Positions 34,788 to 44,488 of a DNA stretch of 64,000 nucleotides are shown piece after piece. Source of the stretch: Pseudomaricurvus sp033283335 (GTDB taxonomy: Bacteria > Pseudomonadota > Gammaproteobacteria > Pseudomonadales > Cellvibrionaceae); assembly GCA_033283335.1 (NCBI GenBank), contig JAWMQP010000007.1, forward strand, positions 1-64,000, given 5' to 3'. The notes beneath the pieces are model-generated. The model saw only the letters and a list, made by a program, of their open reading frames with translations, made no database searches and had not been told where the DNA came from. Positions within the stretch are counted from its first letter, which is position 1, and every line of letters starts with the position of its first letter. The position numbers and the translations under genes are program-made.

Positions 34788-35597
34788 ATGTGCCTGATTT
34801 TATTTGCCCTGCGCCGTCATCCCGACTACCCCTTGATTGTGGCAGCCAACCGCGATGAATACTTCCAGCGCCCGACCGAGGCCGCCAATTTCTGGCAGGA
34901 TCAGCCGGCAGTGCTGGCCGGCCGCGACCTGCAGGCTGGCGGCACCTGGCTGGGCATCAATCGAAGCGGCCAGTTTGCCGCCGTTACCAATGTACGCAAC
35001 GGACGCGAGACCCCAAACCGACCCGGCTCGCGTGGCGCCCTGGTGAGCGATTACCTGACCGCCCAACAGCCCGGTCAGTTCCAGCCACAACATGGCGATG
35101 ATCACTACAACGGTTTTAACCTGTTAACCGGGACTCCCGCATCACTGCTGTATCGCTCCAATCGCGGCAATCAGGCATTGTACGAGCTGCCGGCCGGGGT
35201 GTACGGACTCAGCAACGGCCATCTTAACGGCCCCTGGCCCAAGGTCACCAGTGGCCGCCAGCAGTTGCAGCAATTGCTGAACCTGAATTGGCAGCAGTTA
35301 GCAGCGCGCCAGCAGGACTTGCTGTCTCTGCTCACCGACACCCGGCGCTACCCTCTGTCGATGCTGCCCGATACCGGTGTCAGTGATGAGATGGAAGTGA
35401 TGCTGTCTTCGCGCTTTATCATCAGCGACAGCGAAGCCATCAACTACGGCACCCGTGCCTCCACCCTGGTTCTGTTTCATCGCAGCGGCCGAATCGACTT
35501 TATCGAGCACAGCTTTGATGCTCAGGGCCCCAGCGGCACAGAACATTTCACCCTGCAAACACCTGCTCCAAGTTTCACACTAGATTCGACCAGTTAG
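34788..35597 (+). CDS. NRDE-family protein (Ser/Thr-rich T10/TANGO2-like)
   Basis: 269 residues from ATG 34788, giving the canonical MCLILFALRRHPDYPLIVAA start followed by NRDE. A longer frame from 34761 is not supported. After Met removal the N-terminus is Cys2, which in this Ntn-hydrolase-like fold sits where a catalytic nucleophile would. Other family segments: GGTWLGINRSGQFAAVTNVR and YGTRASTLVLF. The eukaryotic relative TANGO2 is linked to lipid/haem handling; the bacterial function is unknown. Divergent from the TSUP-lgt unit. Confidence 0.88.
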   Translation: MCLILFALRRHPDYPLIVAANRDEYFQRPTEAANFWQDQPAVLAGRDLQAGGTWLGINRSGQFAAVTNVRNGRETPNRPGSRGALVSDYLTAQQPGQFQPQHGDDHYNGFNLLTGTPASLLYRSNRGNQALYELPAGVYGLSNGHLNGPWPKVTSGRQQLQQLLNLNWQQLAARQQDLLSLLTDTRRYPLSMLPDTGVSDEMEVMLSSRFIISDSEAINYGTRASTLVLFHRSGRIDFIEHSFDAQGPSGTEHFTLQTPAPSFTLDSTS

Positions 35598-35671
35598 ATC
35601 AGTTTCTTATATCAGAAACATCTGGCGACAATTCTGCCTCCAGACTTCGGCAGCTCTTCCATACTGGAGGT

Positions 35672-37417
35672 ATGAAACCTGCAGTTTTCGGCATATTCCG
35701 TCATATAGCCGCCAGGCTGACATTTTCAGCGATGTTGCTGCGCGGTGCCGGCTTGTCCGCTATCCGGCTGTTCACTATCAGCTTGCTGCTGGGTGCTTGT
35801 GCCAGCCACACCAACCCGACAACCGCGCCGCTTACACCGCTTCCAACCACACAACCCTCACCCAGCATTGCGCCGTTTTCAATCAGCAAGCACCGCAGCG
35901 CCCTCCGCCATCCTGACATTATTGAGAGCCTCTACGCACAGCCCGATTTTTCACCCCTGTGGCTGTCGGTGCGTGGGCTGTCTGAGGCGGGCCAGCAGTT
36001 GTTGCAACAACTGGCCGAAACCAGTGCCGATGAGATCTACCCCTACCCCTACCACCTGGACGCCATTTATCAGGCCCTGGCAGAGCAACCCACCTCTGCA
36101 GCTGACATCCTGGCGCTAGATACCCTGTTCACCGATGCCTTTATTTCCTATGCCGAGGACGTTTTCAGCCAGCGCTTGCTGCCCTCAAACATGCCTGCTT
36201 CCACCAGCGCCACCCAACCCGTGAGCACCGCAGGGACCGACTATCAACTACCGGACATTGCCGCCCTGCTGAACCGTGACACCAGTCAATTGCCACAACT
36301 GGTGCGGCAACTGAGCCCGCAGCACCCGGATTATGCCCGCCTGCGCCGGGCGCTGGACTTCTACCAGGGGCTGGCCAACAGCGGCCTCTGGCAACCACTG
36401 GCCGAGGGCCCCACCCTGGAACTGGGTATGCAGGGCAACGACATTGCTCATCTGCGCCAGCTGTTGCGTCTTTACGGTGACTACCCACCTCGCCGCAACA
36501 GCTCGAGCCACTCCATCCCCGCAGCCGATCAATTCGATCACACGCTGGAGCTCAGTGTGCGCCAATTCCAGACCCGGCATGGCCAAACCGCCGACGGCAA
36601 AGTCGGCCGCATTACCCGCCGCCTGCTGAATACATCGCCGAGTTACCGAGTCAAACAGATCGCCCTCACCATGAAACGCTGGCGGGAATTGCCCGCCCGG
36701 CTGGGAGATCGCTACCTCTGGGTCAACCTTACCGATTATCGCCTGCAACTGGTGGAACAAGGTGAAGTCCGGCTGGATATGCGCACGATTGTCGGCCAGC
36801 GCAAGCGTCCCACACCGGTTATGCAAAACACGGTCAATACCCTGGTACTGAATCCCTACTGGAATTTGCCGCGCAAGATCGCCGAAGAAGACTATTTGCC
36901 CAAATTGCGCCAGCAACCGGATTACCTGACCCAGCGCAACATCAAGATTCTGCCCGACTGGGGCACCAGCACGCCAATAGCGCCAGACAGCATTGACTGG
37001 CAGACCCTCAACCCTCAAAACTTCCCCTACCGGTTGCGACAGGATCCAGGTCCGGGCAATGCCCTTGGCCACATCAAATTCGTGATCCCCAACAGTCGCG
37101 CCATCTACCTGCACGATACCAACGCCCGCTACCTGTTCAACCGGCGCAGCCGCGCCATCAGTTCCGGTTGCATTCGAGTGGAGAAGCCCTACGCCCTGGC
37201 TCGCTACCTGTTGCGCGGCAGCGATTGGGCCCCCGGGCGCTTCCACCGCACCATCGACAGTGGAGAGACCCGTCAAATCCATCTGTCACAGCCGGTGCCG
37301 GTGTACCTGTTCTACACCACCGTGTGGGTAGATCAACGCAACACGATTCAATTTCGCGACGACATTTATCGCCACGACCAGCTGCTGGGCCCCCCCCATC
37401 TGCAAGCGGCCCTCTAA
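35672..37417 (+). CDS. ldtD: L,D-transpeptidase (LdtD/YcbB type), predicted lipoprotein
   Basis: 581 residues. A long N-terminal membrane segment ends in a lipobox (LLGAC, Cys ~43), unlike E. coli LdtD, which has a cleaved or uncleaved non-lipid anchor. A scaffold domain (~80-240), a peptidoglycan-binding domain (~250-330; GMQGNDIAHLRQLLRLYGD) and a YkuD catalytic domain (~355-520) follow. The active site is HDTNARYLF...SSGCIRV with catalytic Cys500. It makes 3-3 cross-links in peptidoglycan in the periplasm. The neighbouring mepK-like gene repeats the E. coli ycbB-ycbK pairing. Confidence 0.92.
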   Translation: MKPAVFGIFRHIAARLTFSAMLLRGAGLSAIRLFTISLLLGACASHTNPTTAPLTPLPTTQPSPSIAPFSISKHRSALRHPDIIESLYAQPDFSPLWLSVRGLSEAGQQLLQQLAETSADEIYPYPYHLDAIYQALAEQPTSAADILALDTLFTDAFISYAEDVFSQRLLPSNMPASTSATQPVSTAGTDYQLPDIAALLNRDTSQLPQLVRQLSPQHPDYARLRRALDFYQGLANSGLWQPLAEGPTLELGMQGNDIAHLRQLLRLYGDYPPRRNSSSHSIPAADQFDHTLELSVRQFQTRHGQTADGKVGRITRRLLNTSPSYRVKQIALTMKRWRELPARLGDRYLWVNLTDYRLQLVEQGEVRLDMRTIVGQRKRPTPVMQNTVNTLVLNPYWNLPRKIAEEDYLPKLRQQPDYLTQRNIKILPDWGTSTPIAPDSIDWQTLNPQNFPYRLRQDPGPGNALGHIKFVIPNSRAIYLHDTNARYLFNRRSRAISSGCIRVEKPYALARYLLRGSDWAPGRFHRTIDSGETRQIHLSQPVPVYLFYTTVWVDQRNTIQFRDDIYRHDQLLGPPHLQAAL

Positions 37418-37636
37418 CAGCGCCTCCCCCAACGCCACACCCGCTCCGCTCCCAACAAAACACGATCAGCGCGATTGCCTGCCCACTCCTGCCTTGAGCC
37501 TTAACCCTGCCTCGTTATAAAAAGCAAGCCCAAAATCTCAGTTCGAAATATATACAAGTCGAACGTTTCTATGCACAATAGGCGCGTTTTTGAGCAAACA
37601 TTAAAACAATTTCCTCATAGATAGACCCAAAGTAGT

Positions 37637-38182
37637 ATGACGATGTTTTCACGCCGACGCTTTTTAGGAATGACAGCTTGCGCAGGAATGGCGCTCAACA
37701 GTTCTTTTTCACTGGCCAACAGCGCCAAATCCCAGGGCAGCCGTTCACTGCATCTGCGTAACCTGCACACCAACGAAGCCGTCAATTGCACCTATTGGGT
37801 CGATGGCAGCTACCAGCTGGAAGCGCTGCTGGAATTGGACCACTGCCTGCGCGACCATCGCAGTGGCGATACCATAGCCATGGATCCGCTATTGCTGGAT
37901 CAGCTTCACACCTTGCAGAACAGCCTTGATCACGGCGGTGAAATTCATATTATTTCCGGCTACCGCTCTCCAGCCAGCAACGCCAAACTGGCTCAACAAA
38001 GCAATGGCGTGGCCAAGAAAAGCCTGCACATGCAGGGGCGGGCCATTGACTTGAGACTGCCCAAACGGGATCTGCACAAGGTGCGTAAAGCCGCCTTGAG
38101 CATGGGCAAAGGGGGGGTGGGTTACTACCCGAAAAGCAACTTCCTGCACCTGGACACCGGCCGTTTCCGTCACTGGGGCTAA
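37637..38182 (+). CDS. mepK: Murein endopeptidase MepK-like (DUF882/YcbK), Tat-exported
   Basis: 181 residues. The N-terminus MFSRRRFLGMTACAGMAL is a Tat signal. The zinc ligands of the LAS/M15-like fold are H131 and D138 (HMQGRAIDLR) and H171 (FLHLDTG), spaced as in E. coli MepK. Predicted function: cleavage of peptide cross-links, including the 3-3 type made by the neighbouring L,D-transpeptidase, permitting wall growth. The 219-bp gap to that gene contains a GTTCGA...TCGAAC inverted repeat (37541-37564), suggesting a separate promoter. Confidence 0.92.
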   Translation: MTMFSRRRFLGMTACAGMALNSSFSLANSAKSQGSRSLHLRNLHTNEAVNCTYWVDGSYQLEALLELDHCLRDHRSGDTIAMDPLLLDQLHTLQNSLDHGGEIHIISGYRSPASNAKLAQQSNGVAKKSLHMQGRAIDLRLPKRDLHKVRKAALSMGKGGVGYYPKSNFLHLDTGRFRHWG

Positions 38183-38273
38183 AGCGAGTGATGAGAGTCC
38201 GGCACAGCCCGGGCTCTGGTTCTGACGACGGCTGTTGTGGCGAGCGCTGCCTGGCGACCGGGCAGAGCGAAAC

Positions 38274-40553
38274 TCACTGGGGAACTTCCGACAACTGCGG
38301 CATCCCCGCCAGCCGCGACAAACCATTACCCAGCCCTCGCTCCAGACAGCGGCTGACCGATTCAGCATCTTCCTGGGCCATCACTTCATCCAGCAGGTCT
38401 TCGGCCTGTTGCAGGGTAATGCTGCGAATCACTTTCTTGACCTTCGGCAAGTTGGTGGCATTCATCGACAATACATCGTAGCCCATCGCCATCAGCAGCA
38501 CCGCCGCCGCAGGATCGCCGGCCAGCTCACCACAGATACCGACGCTCGCCCCCTGGCTGTGGCCGTCGCGCACCACCTGGTGCAAGGCCCGCAATACCGC
38601 CGGGTGGTAGGCCTGATACAAATCCGCCACCTGCGGGTTATTGCGATCCACAGCCAGCAGATACTGGGTCAAATCGTTGCTGCCGACTGACAGAAAATCC
38701 GAGCGGGCCGCCAGTTCACGGGCCTGATACACCGCCGCCGGTACTTCGATCATGACACCAATGGGCGGTAATTCGAGGTGGAACCCCTCTTCCAGCAACT
38801 CGTGGAAAGCCCGGTATATGAGGGTCTTGGCCGACTCCAGTTCGGTGATGCTGGACACCATTGGCAGCATGATGCGCATATTGTTAAGGCCTTCGCTGGC
38901 CTTCAACATGGCCCGCACCTGAGCCAGGAAAATTTCCGGGTGATCCAGCGTCACGCGAATACCGCGCCAGCCGAGGAAGGGGTTCTGCTCTTGAATGGGA
39001 AAATAACTGAGCGACTTGTCGCCGCCCACATCAAGGGTACGCATGGTGACCGTGTGCGGCGCAAACGCTTCCAGCTGCTCGCGATAGATCAACCGCTGCT
39101 CCTCTTCACTGGGAAAGCGATCGCGCAGCAGGAAGGGTATCTCGGTACGATAGAGCCCGGCGCCTTCAGCCCCGCGCTCCAGGGAACGCACCACATCGGC
39201 CATCAGCCCGGTATTGACCCACAGCGGCACCCGGTGTTTGTCCAGCGTCTCACAGGGCAGATCGCGCAAGGCCTCAAGGCCTTTGACCAGCTCCTGCTCC
39301 TCGGCGCAAATATCTTCATAATGTTTACGCAGGTTAGGGCCGGGATCGGTGTAGATGGTGCCGCGATAACCATCGACAATCATCTCCCGGTCGGCAATGC
39401 GGGTGTAAGGCAGATCGACCGCCCCCATTACCGTGGGCACGCCCATGGCGCGGGCAAGAATGGCCACATGGGAATTGCCCGACCCCTGCACCGAAACCAG
39501 CCCGGCAAGCCGCTCCTTGGGCACTTCGCCCAGCATGGAGGCACTCAGCTCTTCGCCCACCAGAATGGTGTTCTCGGGAAACACCAGGCTTTGCTGGGAG
39601 GAGTCCTGCAAATACGCCAGTACCCGTCGTCCCAGATCCCGCACATCCGCCGCCCGCTCGCGCAGATACGCATCATTCATGCTGCTGAAATTGCGCTCGT
39701 GCTCAAGAATTACTTCACTCCAGGCGTAGGCCGCACCCATGCCTTTGCGAATCCGCTCGGTTACCTCCCCTCCCAGGGAGGCATCGTCCAGCATGGACAA
39801 GTAGGCATCAAACAGAGCCCGCTCCTGGGCATTGAGACGCTGCTCCAGCTGTTTGCCAAGGGCTTTAATATCTTTGCGCGCCGCCGCCAGGCAGCGGCTG
39901 AAGAAAGCCAGCTCGGCCTTCACATCGTCACAGGTGCGATAGGGCACTGCCCGCAAATCTGCCGGTGGCGTCATCACCACCACCTTGCCAATGGCCACGC
40001 CAGGCGATCCCGCGACCCCTTTGAAGCGGGCCTCCTGGGCATTCTGGCCCATGAGCTTGAGCACCCCGGTGGCCTCAGCGTGGGCGATAACTCCCGCCAG
40101 CTGGGCCGACATGGTGACCAGAAAGGCCTCCTCACCCTCATCAAAACGGCGGCGCTCTACTTGTTGCACCACCAACACGCCCAGCACCTGGCGCTGGTGA
40201 ATAATGGGCACACCGAGAAACGAGCTGTAGCGCTCCTCACCGGTGGATTTAAAATATTGATAATTGGGGTGGGCGGTGGCCAACTCCAGGTTGATGGGCT
40301 CTTCCCGCTGAACCACATAGCCCACCAGGCCCTCACCCGGCGCCAGGCTCACCTGCCCGACAGCGGTCTGATTCAGGCCTTCAGTGGCCATCAGCACATA
40401 CTGGCCCTTGCCATTGCGCAAATAAGCAGAGCACACCTCGGTGGCCATCACCGCTTTGACGCGCTGCACAATAATATTCAAGGCCGACGCCAGATCACGG
40501 GCGGAGTTGACTTCCTGAACAATACTGCGCAGAGAATTCAGCATAGTCGGCAT
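38274..40553 (-). CDS. ptsP: Phosphoenolpyruvate--protein phosphotransferase PtsP (EI-Ntr)
   Basis: About 760 residues. An N-terminal GAF domain (~15-165, AVMATEVCSAYLRNGKGQYV) is followed by PTS enzyme I: the PEP-utiliser mobile domain with phospho-histidine in GSGNSHVAILARAMG and the PEP-binding TIM barrel (LPMVSSITELE, GSNDLTQYLLAVDRNNP). It passes phosphate from PEP to NPr and EIIA-Ntr, linking nitrogen and carbon state to regulation. ATG 40553 overlaps the rppH stop (TGATG); ATG 40544 (MLNSLRSIVQ) is equally plausible. The open frame extends to 40724 inside rppH but is not the real start. Confidence 0.95.
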   Translation of the reverse strand: MPTMLNSLRSIVQEVNSARDLASALNIIVQRVKAVMATEVCSAYLRNGKGQYVLMATEGLNQTAVGQVSLAPGEGLVGYVVQREEPINLELATAHPNYQYFKSTGEERYSSFLGVPIIHQRQVLGVLVVQQVERRRFDEGEEAFLVTMSAQLAGVIAHAEATGVLKLMGQNAQEARFKGVAGSPGVAIGKVVVMTPPADLRAVPYRTCDDVKAELAFFSRCLAAARKDIKALGKQLEQRLNAQERALFDAYLSMLDDASLGGEVTERIRKGMGAAYAWSEVILEHERNFSSMNDAYLRERAADVRDLGRRVLAYLQDSSQQSLVFPENTILVGEELSASMLGEVPKERLAGLVSVQGSGNSHVAILARAMGVPTVMGAVDLPYTRIADREMIVDGYRGTIYTDPGPNLRKHYEDICAEEQELVKGLEALRDLPCETLDKHRVPLWVNTGLMADVVRSLERGAEGAGLYRTEIPFLLRDRFPSEEEQRLIYREQLEAFAPHTVTMRTLDVGGDKSLSYFPIQEQNPFLGWRGIRVTLDHPEIFLAQVRAMLKASEGLNNMRIMLPMVSSITELESAKTLIYRAFHELLEEGFHLELPPIGVMIEVPAAVYQARELAARSDFLSVGSNDLTQYLLAVDRNNPQVADLYQAYHPAVLRALHQVVRDGHSQGASVGICGELAGDPAAAVLLMAMGYDVLSMNATNLPKVKKVIRSITLQQAEDLLDEVMAQEDAESVSRCLERGLGNGLSRLAGMPQLSEVPQ

Positions 40554-41095
40554 CAGCCTCCCGCAGCTCGATGGACAGTCCCGGCTGGGGATTGCCCGGC
40601 CGAATCCACGCGCGTTTCCAGGGCCGCGTGTGCCATCGTGAGCTCTTTCAGGGCCCGCCGATAGACATCCCGTTTGAAGGAGACCACCTGATCCAGGGGA
40701 AACCAGTAGCTGACCCAGCGCCATTGATCAAATTCGGCGGGACCACCATTGTCCAGTGAGATGGCACTGTCTTCGGATACCAACTGCAACAGGAACCATT
40801 TCTGTTTCTGACCGATACACAGCGGGTTGGACCCATGGCGCAGCAGCCGCCGCGGCAGTCGATAGCGCAGCCAGCCTCGGGTCCGTGCCAGTATTTTCAC
40901 GTCTTGGCGGCGCAACCCCACTTCTTCATAGAGTTCACGGTAGAGCGCCTGCTCGGGGTCTTCGCCTTTTTGAATGCCCCCCTGGGGAAATTGCCAGGCG
41001 TCCTGACCACCGACCCGACGAGCCCAGAGTACCTGCCCCTGACGATTGGCCAATATGATGCCTACATTGGGTCTGAAACCGTCAGCGTCTATCAC
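40553..41095 (-). CDS. rppH: RNA pyrophosphohydrolase RppH
   Basis: 180-residue Nudix hydrolase that removes pyrophosphate from mRNA 5' ends and triggers RNase E decay. The Nudix box is intact from G39 to L61 (E45, R53, E54, E57, E58). The start MIDADGFRPNVGIILANRQG and FPQGGIQKGE are hallmark RppH segments. Its stop overlaps the ptsP start by one base, the same rppH-ptsP order as in Pseudomonas and E. coli. Confidence 0.96.
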   Translation of the reverse strand: MIDADGFRPNVGIILANRQGQVLWARRVGGQDAWQFPQGGIQKGEDPEQALYRELYEEVGLRRQDVKILARTRGWLRYRLPRRLLRHGSNPLCIGQKQKWFLLQLVSEDSAISLDNGGPAEFDQWRWVSYWFPLDQVVSFKRDVYRRALKELTMAHAALETRVDSAGQSPAGTVHRAAGG

Positions 41096-41411
41096 TCAAA
41101 ACTCTCCCTGGCATCTTGTTGTTGAAACAGCTTGTTGAAACTGCTGTGCAACTGTAGGGATATAACTGCTCCTACAGCGATTGTTACAGCTTTTTGTCAA
41201 TTGGTTCTATCAGACGGCTATTGTTCCACAAACGAATAACTTTCATCAATGCGGCCAATAGGTTAGCCGGCAATCTGATAAAGACATCACTAAAGGTAAC
41301 ACATCTCACCTGTAACACTTTCCGCCGGTCTGCGGTATCCTTACGCCCCTTTCCCCCCTGCGATTGCCAATGGCGTATCAACGAACATTTTATGAACTAT
41401 GTGAGGCCCCT
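41096..41411. other. Divergent intergenic region rppH / HAD gene
   Basis: 316 bp. It holds a hairpin with T-run (41143-41195) and the promoters of both flanking genes. A short minus-strand frame (41184-41381) lacks a ribosome-binding site and recognisable similarity. Confidence 0.45.
41143..41195 (+). other. Imperfect hairpin followed by TTTTT
   Basis: GCTGT...TGTAGG pairs with CCTACA...ACAGC around a loop GATATAACTGCT, and TTTTT follows at 41191-41195. It looks like a rightward intrinsic terminator, but no rightward gene lies upstream. It may belong to the rppH leader on the other strand, or be a REP-like element (TGTAGGAGC occurs on the minus strand). Confidence 0.45.
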
Positions 41412-42080
41412 GTGAGACTGGCTATTTTTGATCTGGACAACACCCTTATTGCCGGCGACAGCGACCACGGCTGGGGCGAATTTATGGTCAATCAGGGCAT
41501 GGTCGATGCCGAGGTGTACAAGCGCACCAACGACCAATTTTACGCCGATTACGAGCGCGGCGAGATGGATCTCGAGGCCTACCTCAACTTTTCCCTGGAG
41601 CCCCTGACCCATTACAGCCTCGACCAGCTGGCCAGCCTGCACCAACAATTCATGCGCGACGTGATCGCCCCCATGCGGCTGCCGAAAGCGGAGGCGCTGT
41701 TGGCCAAACACCGGGCCGAGGGTGACTACCTACTGATCATCACCTCCACCAACGGGTTTATCACCAAACCGATTGCCGACAGCCTGGGTGTGGATCACAT
41801 TCTGGCCACCGACGCGGAAATTATCGATGAGCGCTACACCGGCCGCATGACCGGCACCCCCTGCTTTCAGGCCGGCAAAATCACCCGCTTGCAGCAGTGG
41901 CTGCAGCAAGCCGCCGACTATGGCTTCAACGGCGACCTGACCGACTGTTATTTCTACAGCGACTCCATTAACGACCTGCCGTTGATGCAGGAAGTCGACC
42001 ATCCAGTTGCGGTCGACCCGGATGAGCGCCTGCGTCAGCACGCGGAACAGCAGGGCTGGCCTGTGATCAGCCTGCGCTAA
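41412..42080 (+). CDS. HAD-IB family phosphatase (SerB-like)
   Basis: 222 residues from GTG 41412, which has GAGG 6 nt upstream and starts the protein exactly at the HAD motif I (MRLAIFDLDNTLIAGDSD; D7, D9); the frame is open to 41364 but that part looks non-coding. Motif II is ITSTNGF and motif IV YFYSDSINDLPLM. Haloacid-dehalogenase hydrolases of subfamily IB include phosphoserine phosphatase and related phosphomonoesterases; the substrate is not defined. The place next to rppH-ptsP matches Pseudomonas. Confidence 0.9.
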   Translation: MRLAIFDLDNTLIAGDSDHGWGEFMVNQGMVDAEVYKRTNDQFYADYERGEMDLEAYLNFSLEPLTHYSLDQLASLHQQFMRDVIAPMRLPKAEALLAKHRAEGDYLLIITSTNGFITKPIADSLGVDHILATDAEIIDERYTGRMTGTPCFQAGKITRLQQWLQQAADYGFNGDLTDCYFYSDSINDLPLMQEVDHPVAVDPDERLRQHAEQQGWPVISLR

Positions 42081-42104
42081 CCCGGTCCTGACGGAGTCAC
42101 TAGC

Positions 42105-43292
42105 ATGTTACGTTCCCCCCTGACAGCCCTGAGCCTGTGTATCCTAATCACTGGCATCACCGGCTGCGACCAGCGCCAAGCGCCGCAGCCCGAAGCCAGT
42201 GCGCCGGCACCCGCCGGCTTCAGTACCGCCGCCGTCTCATCGGCGAGCCAGAACGCCTGGCAACTTTCTCGCCAGCAGTTGCAACAGACGCATGAGTGCG
42301 CCCGCCTGCTGCAGGCCAGCATTCAATCTCTGGTGGCCGCGGCGGATGAAAAAAGCCTCGAGCACGCCCGCGGGCAGTGGCATCAGTGTCACAACCTGTT
42401 AATGGGTGCCATGCCGCTGCTGACACTGGGCGCGGTATCTCCCGAATTATGGCGGCCCTTGCGGCTGGCCAGCAACCAGCTGGAAGCCTGGCCGATTGAA
42501 CCGGGCTATCTGGACTATTTCGATGTCTACAGCCACAGCGGCATCGTCAATGACATTGCCATTCCGGTCAACGCCCAGTCCCTGCGACAGCAACACGGCC
42601 TGACCAGCGATACGGATGTCAGCCTGGGCATGCACGCCATGGCCTATATGCTGTGGGGTGAGCAGGGCCAGCGTCCTGCCACTGACTTTGCCACCCAGCC
42701 CCTGACCGAAGAACAGCGCCTTAATGGGTTGCAGCCGGTTGACCTGCCCAATCGCCGGCGGGCGACCGTGCTGCAATTGCAGGCCACCTTGCTGGTCGAT
42801 GACCTGCAACAGCTGCTGAACCGTGTCGAGCAAGGGGATCTGGACAGTCTCTACCAGAAACTGCCGGCCATGAGCAGCCTGGCCCTCTGGCGGGAAAGTG
42901 TGACTGACCTGCTGACAGCCCTGAGCCAGCCGGTCCAGGCCACCACAGCCCTGAGCCAGCCGGTCCAGGCCAGTGAAGAAATGCAGCGCCACAACCACTT
43001 TGCCGGCCATCAAGAACAGGCCGAAGCCGCCCTGCTGAAGGGAATTGAGCGGCTGCTGTTCAGTTACGACGACGGCCAGCAACCCCTGGCTTACTGGCTG
43101 GTGGATGACGAGCAGCGCACCGCGGAGCAGCTGACCGAGCTGCAACAGTCACTGACACAGGCCAGTGCCCGACTGCAGGCCGGAGAGACCGAACAGCAAG
43201 CGCTGCAAACCAGCTTGCAGCTGCTGCTGGCGGCACTCTCCAGCGGCCTTCAGGCCAGCGACGCTCAGGCCACCGATTTGAGCGGCCTCTAA
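42105..43292 (+). CDS. Imelysin-like lipoprotein
   Basis: 395 residues. The signal peptide ends in a lipobox (ITGC, Cys ~22), so the protein should be anchored in the inner or outer membrane facing the periplasm. The helical body resembles imelysin/M75-type proteins (iron-regulated, EfeO/IrpA relatives). The family GxHxxE site appears as GMHAMAY: the histidine is there but the glutamate is replaced by alanine. A 30-bp in-frame duplication (42915-42974) repeats TALSQPVQA. It follows the HAD gene by 24 bp, probably on the same transcript. Its 3' end overlaps convergent rlmI by 4 bp. An iron-related role is only suggested by the family. Confidence 0.78.
   Translation: MLRSPLTALSLCILITGITGCDQRQAPQPEASAPAPAGFSTAAVSSASQNAWQLSRQQLQQTHECARLLQASIQSLVAAADEKSLEHARGQWHQCHNLLMGAMPLLTLGAVSPELWRPLRLASNQLEAWPIEPGYLDYFDVYSHSGIVNDIAIPVNAQSLRQQHGLTSDTDVSLGMHAMAYMLWGEQGQRPATDFATQPLTEEQRLNGLQPVDLPNRRRATVLQLQATLLVDDLQQLLNRVEQGDLDSLYQKLPAMSSLALWRESVTDLLTALSQPVQATTALSQPVQASEEMQRHNHFAGHQEQAEAALLKGIERLLFSYDDGQQPLAYWLVDDEQRTAEQLTELQQSLTQASARLQAGETEQQALQTSLQLLLAALSSGLQASDAQATDLSGL
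42915..42974 (+). repeat. 30-bp tandem duplication inside the imelysin-like gene
   Basis: Units 42915-42944 and 42945-42974 match at 28 of 30 positions, differing only at the last two bases. In frame, encoding TALSQPVQAT/TALSQPVQAS. Near-identity suggests a recent duplication. Confidence 0.9.
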
Positions 43293-44488
43293 GGCAGGTA
43301 CACGCGGGCAAACACCGCCTTCAGATAGCGGGTTTCGGCAATGGCCGGATGTACCGGGTGGTCGGCGCCCTGACTGCCCAGATGAATGATTTGCGCGTGG
43401 CGATCCAGATGGCGCGCCGCGCCGCGCACGATATCCACCAGCGACTCCTCCTCCAAGTGCATGGAACAGGACGCCGACACCAGCAAGCCATCGCGGCTCA
43501 GCAGCCGAATGGCCAGTTCGTTGAGATGGCGATAGGCCGCTTCGCCGGACTTTTGGTCCTTTTTGCGCTTGATAAACGCCGGCGGGTCCAGCACCACGAC
43601 ATCAAACTGCTGCCCCTGATCAATCAGGCTTTTGAGCACATTGACCGCCTTGCCGTGCAAGCCCTGCATGCGCTCATCTACGCCATTGAGCTGGGCGTTT
43701 TCCCCCACCCAGGCCAACGCCTGCTCTGAGGCGTCCACACACACCACCTCACTGGCACCGGCCGCCGCCGCCTGTACGCCCCAGCCACCTACGTAGGAAA
43801 ACACATCCAGTACCCGCTTGCCGGACGCCCAGCGCTGCAACATGGCGCGACTTTCCCGGTGATCATAAAACCAGCCGGTTTTCTGGCCAGCGGCAATGGG
43901 CGCCAGAAAACGCACGCCGTTCTCCACCAGCTCCACCGCTTCGGGCACATCGCCAATGGCCTCGACATAGGATTCCAGGCCTTCCAACTGCCGCGCAGTA
44001 TGATCGTTGCGCAACAAAATGGCCGTCGGTTTGAGACACTTCTGCAGTGCCTCGACGATTTCGTCTTTCAGCAACTCCATGCCCGCTGTGGCCATCTGCA
44101 CCACCAGATAATCACCAAAGCGATCCACCACCAGCCCCGGCAACAAATCACTGTCACCGTAGATCAATCGATAGTAGGGCTCGTGAAAACAGCTCTCGCG
44201 CAGGGCCAGCGCCTGCTTGAAACGATGCACCAGCACCGACTTGTCCAACGGCCGGGATACATCGCGGTTCACAACACGACCACATATCAGGCCGGCAGGA
44301 TTCAGGGTGGCAATGGCCAGTGGCTTACCTTGCTGATTGCAAACCAGCGCCTGCTGGCCTGCGGTAAAGGCTTTGAGGGGGGTCTGCTTGACGTCCACCT
44401 CATTGGAATAAATCCACAGGTGACCGCGCTTGAGGCGGCGATCCGCCTGGGCATTCAACACCAGTCGCGGCAGGGTTTCAGAAGTCAT
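43289..44488 (-). CDS. rlmI: 23S rRNA (cytosine-C5)-methyltransferase RlmI
   Basis: 399 residues from ATG 44488, which has GGAGG 6 nt upstream; the frame is open to 44524. An N-terminal PUA domain (~1-75; LKRGHLWIYSNEVD) is followed by a SAM-binding domain with RVLDVFSYVGGWGVQAAAAG, VVLDPPAFIK and the catalytic cysteine in SASCSMHL. It methylates C1962 of 23S rRNA in E. coli. Length matches the E. coli protein. Confidence 0.93.
   Translation of the reverse strand: MTSETLPRLVLNAQADRRLKRGHLWIYSNEVDVKQTPLKAFTAGQQALVCNQQGKPLAIATLNPAGLICGRVVNRDVSRPLDKSVLVHRFKQALALRESCFHEPYYRLIYGDSDLLPGLVVDRFGDYLVVQMATAGMELLKDEIVEALQKCLKPTAILLRNDHTARQLEGLESYVEAIGDVPEAVELVENGVRFLAPIAAGQKTGWFYDHRESRAMLQRWASGKRVLDVFSYVGGWGVQAAAAGASEVVCVDASEQALAWVGENAQLNGVDERMQGLHGKAVNVLKSLIDQGQQFDVVVLDPPAFIKRKKDQKSGEAAYRHLNELAIRLLSRDGLLVSASCSMHLEEESLVDIVRGAARHLDRHAQIIHLGSQGADHPVHPAIAETRYLKAVFARVYLP

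Noticed and set aside
38778..40664. 628-codon open frame on the plus strand opposite ptsP
   Set aside because: Composition follows the antisense of a high-GC gene; no recognisable domain or ribosome-binding site, and ptsP on the other strand is unmistakable.
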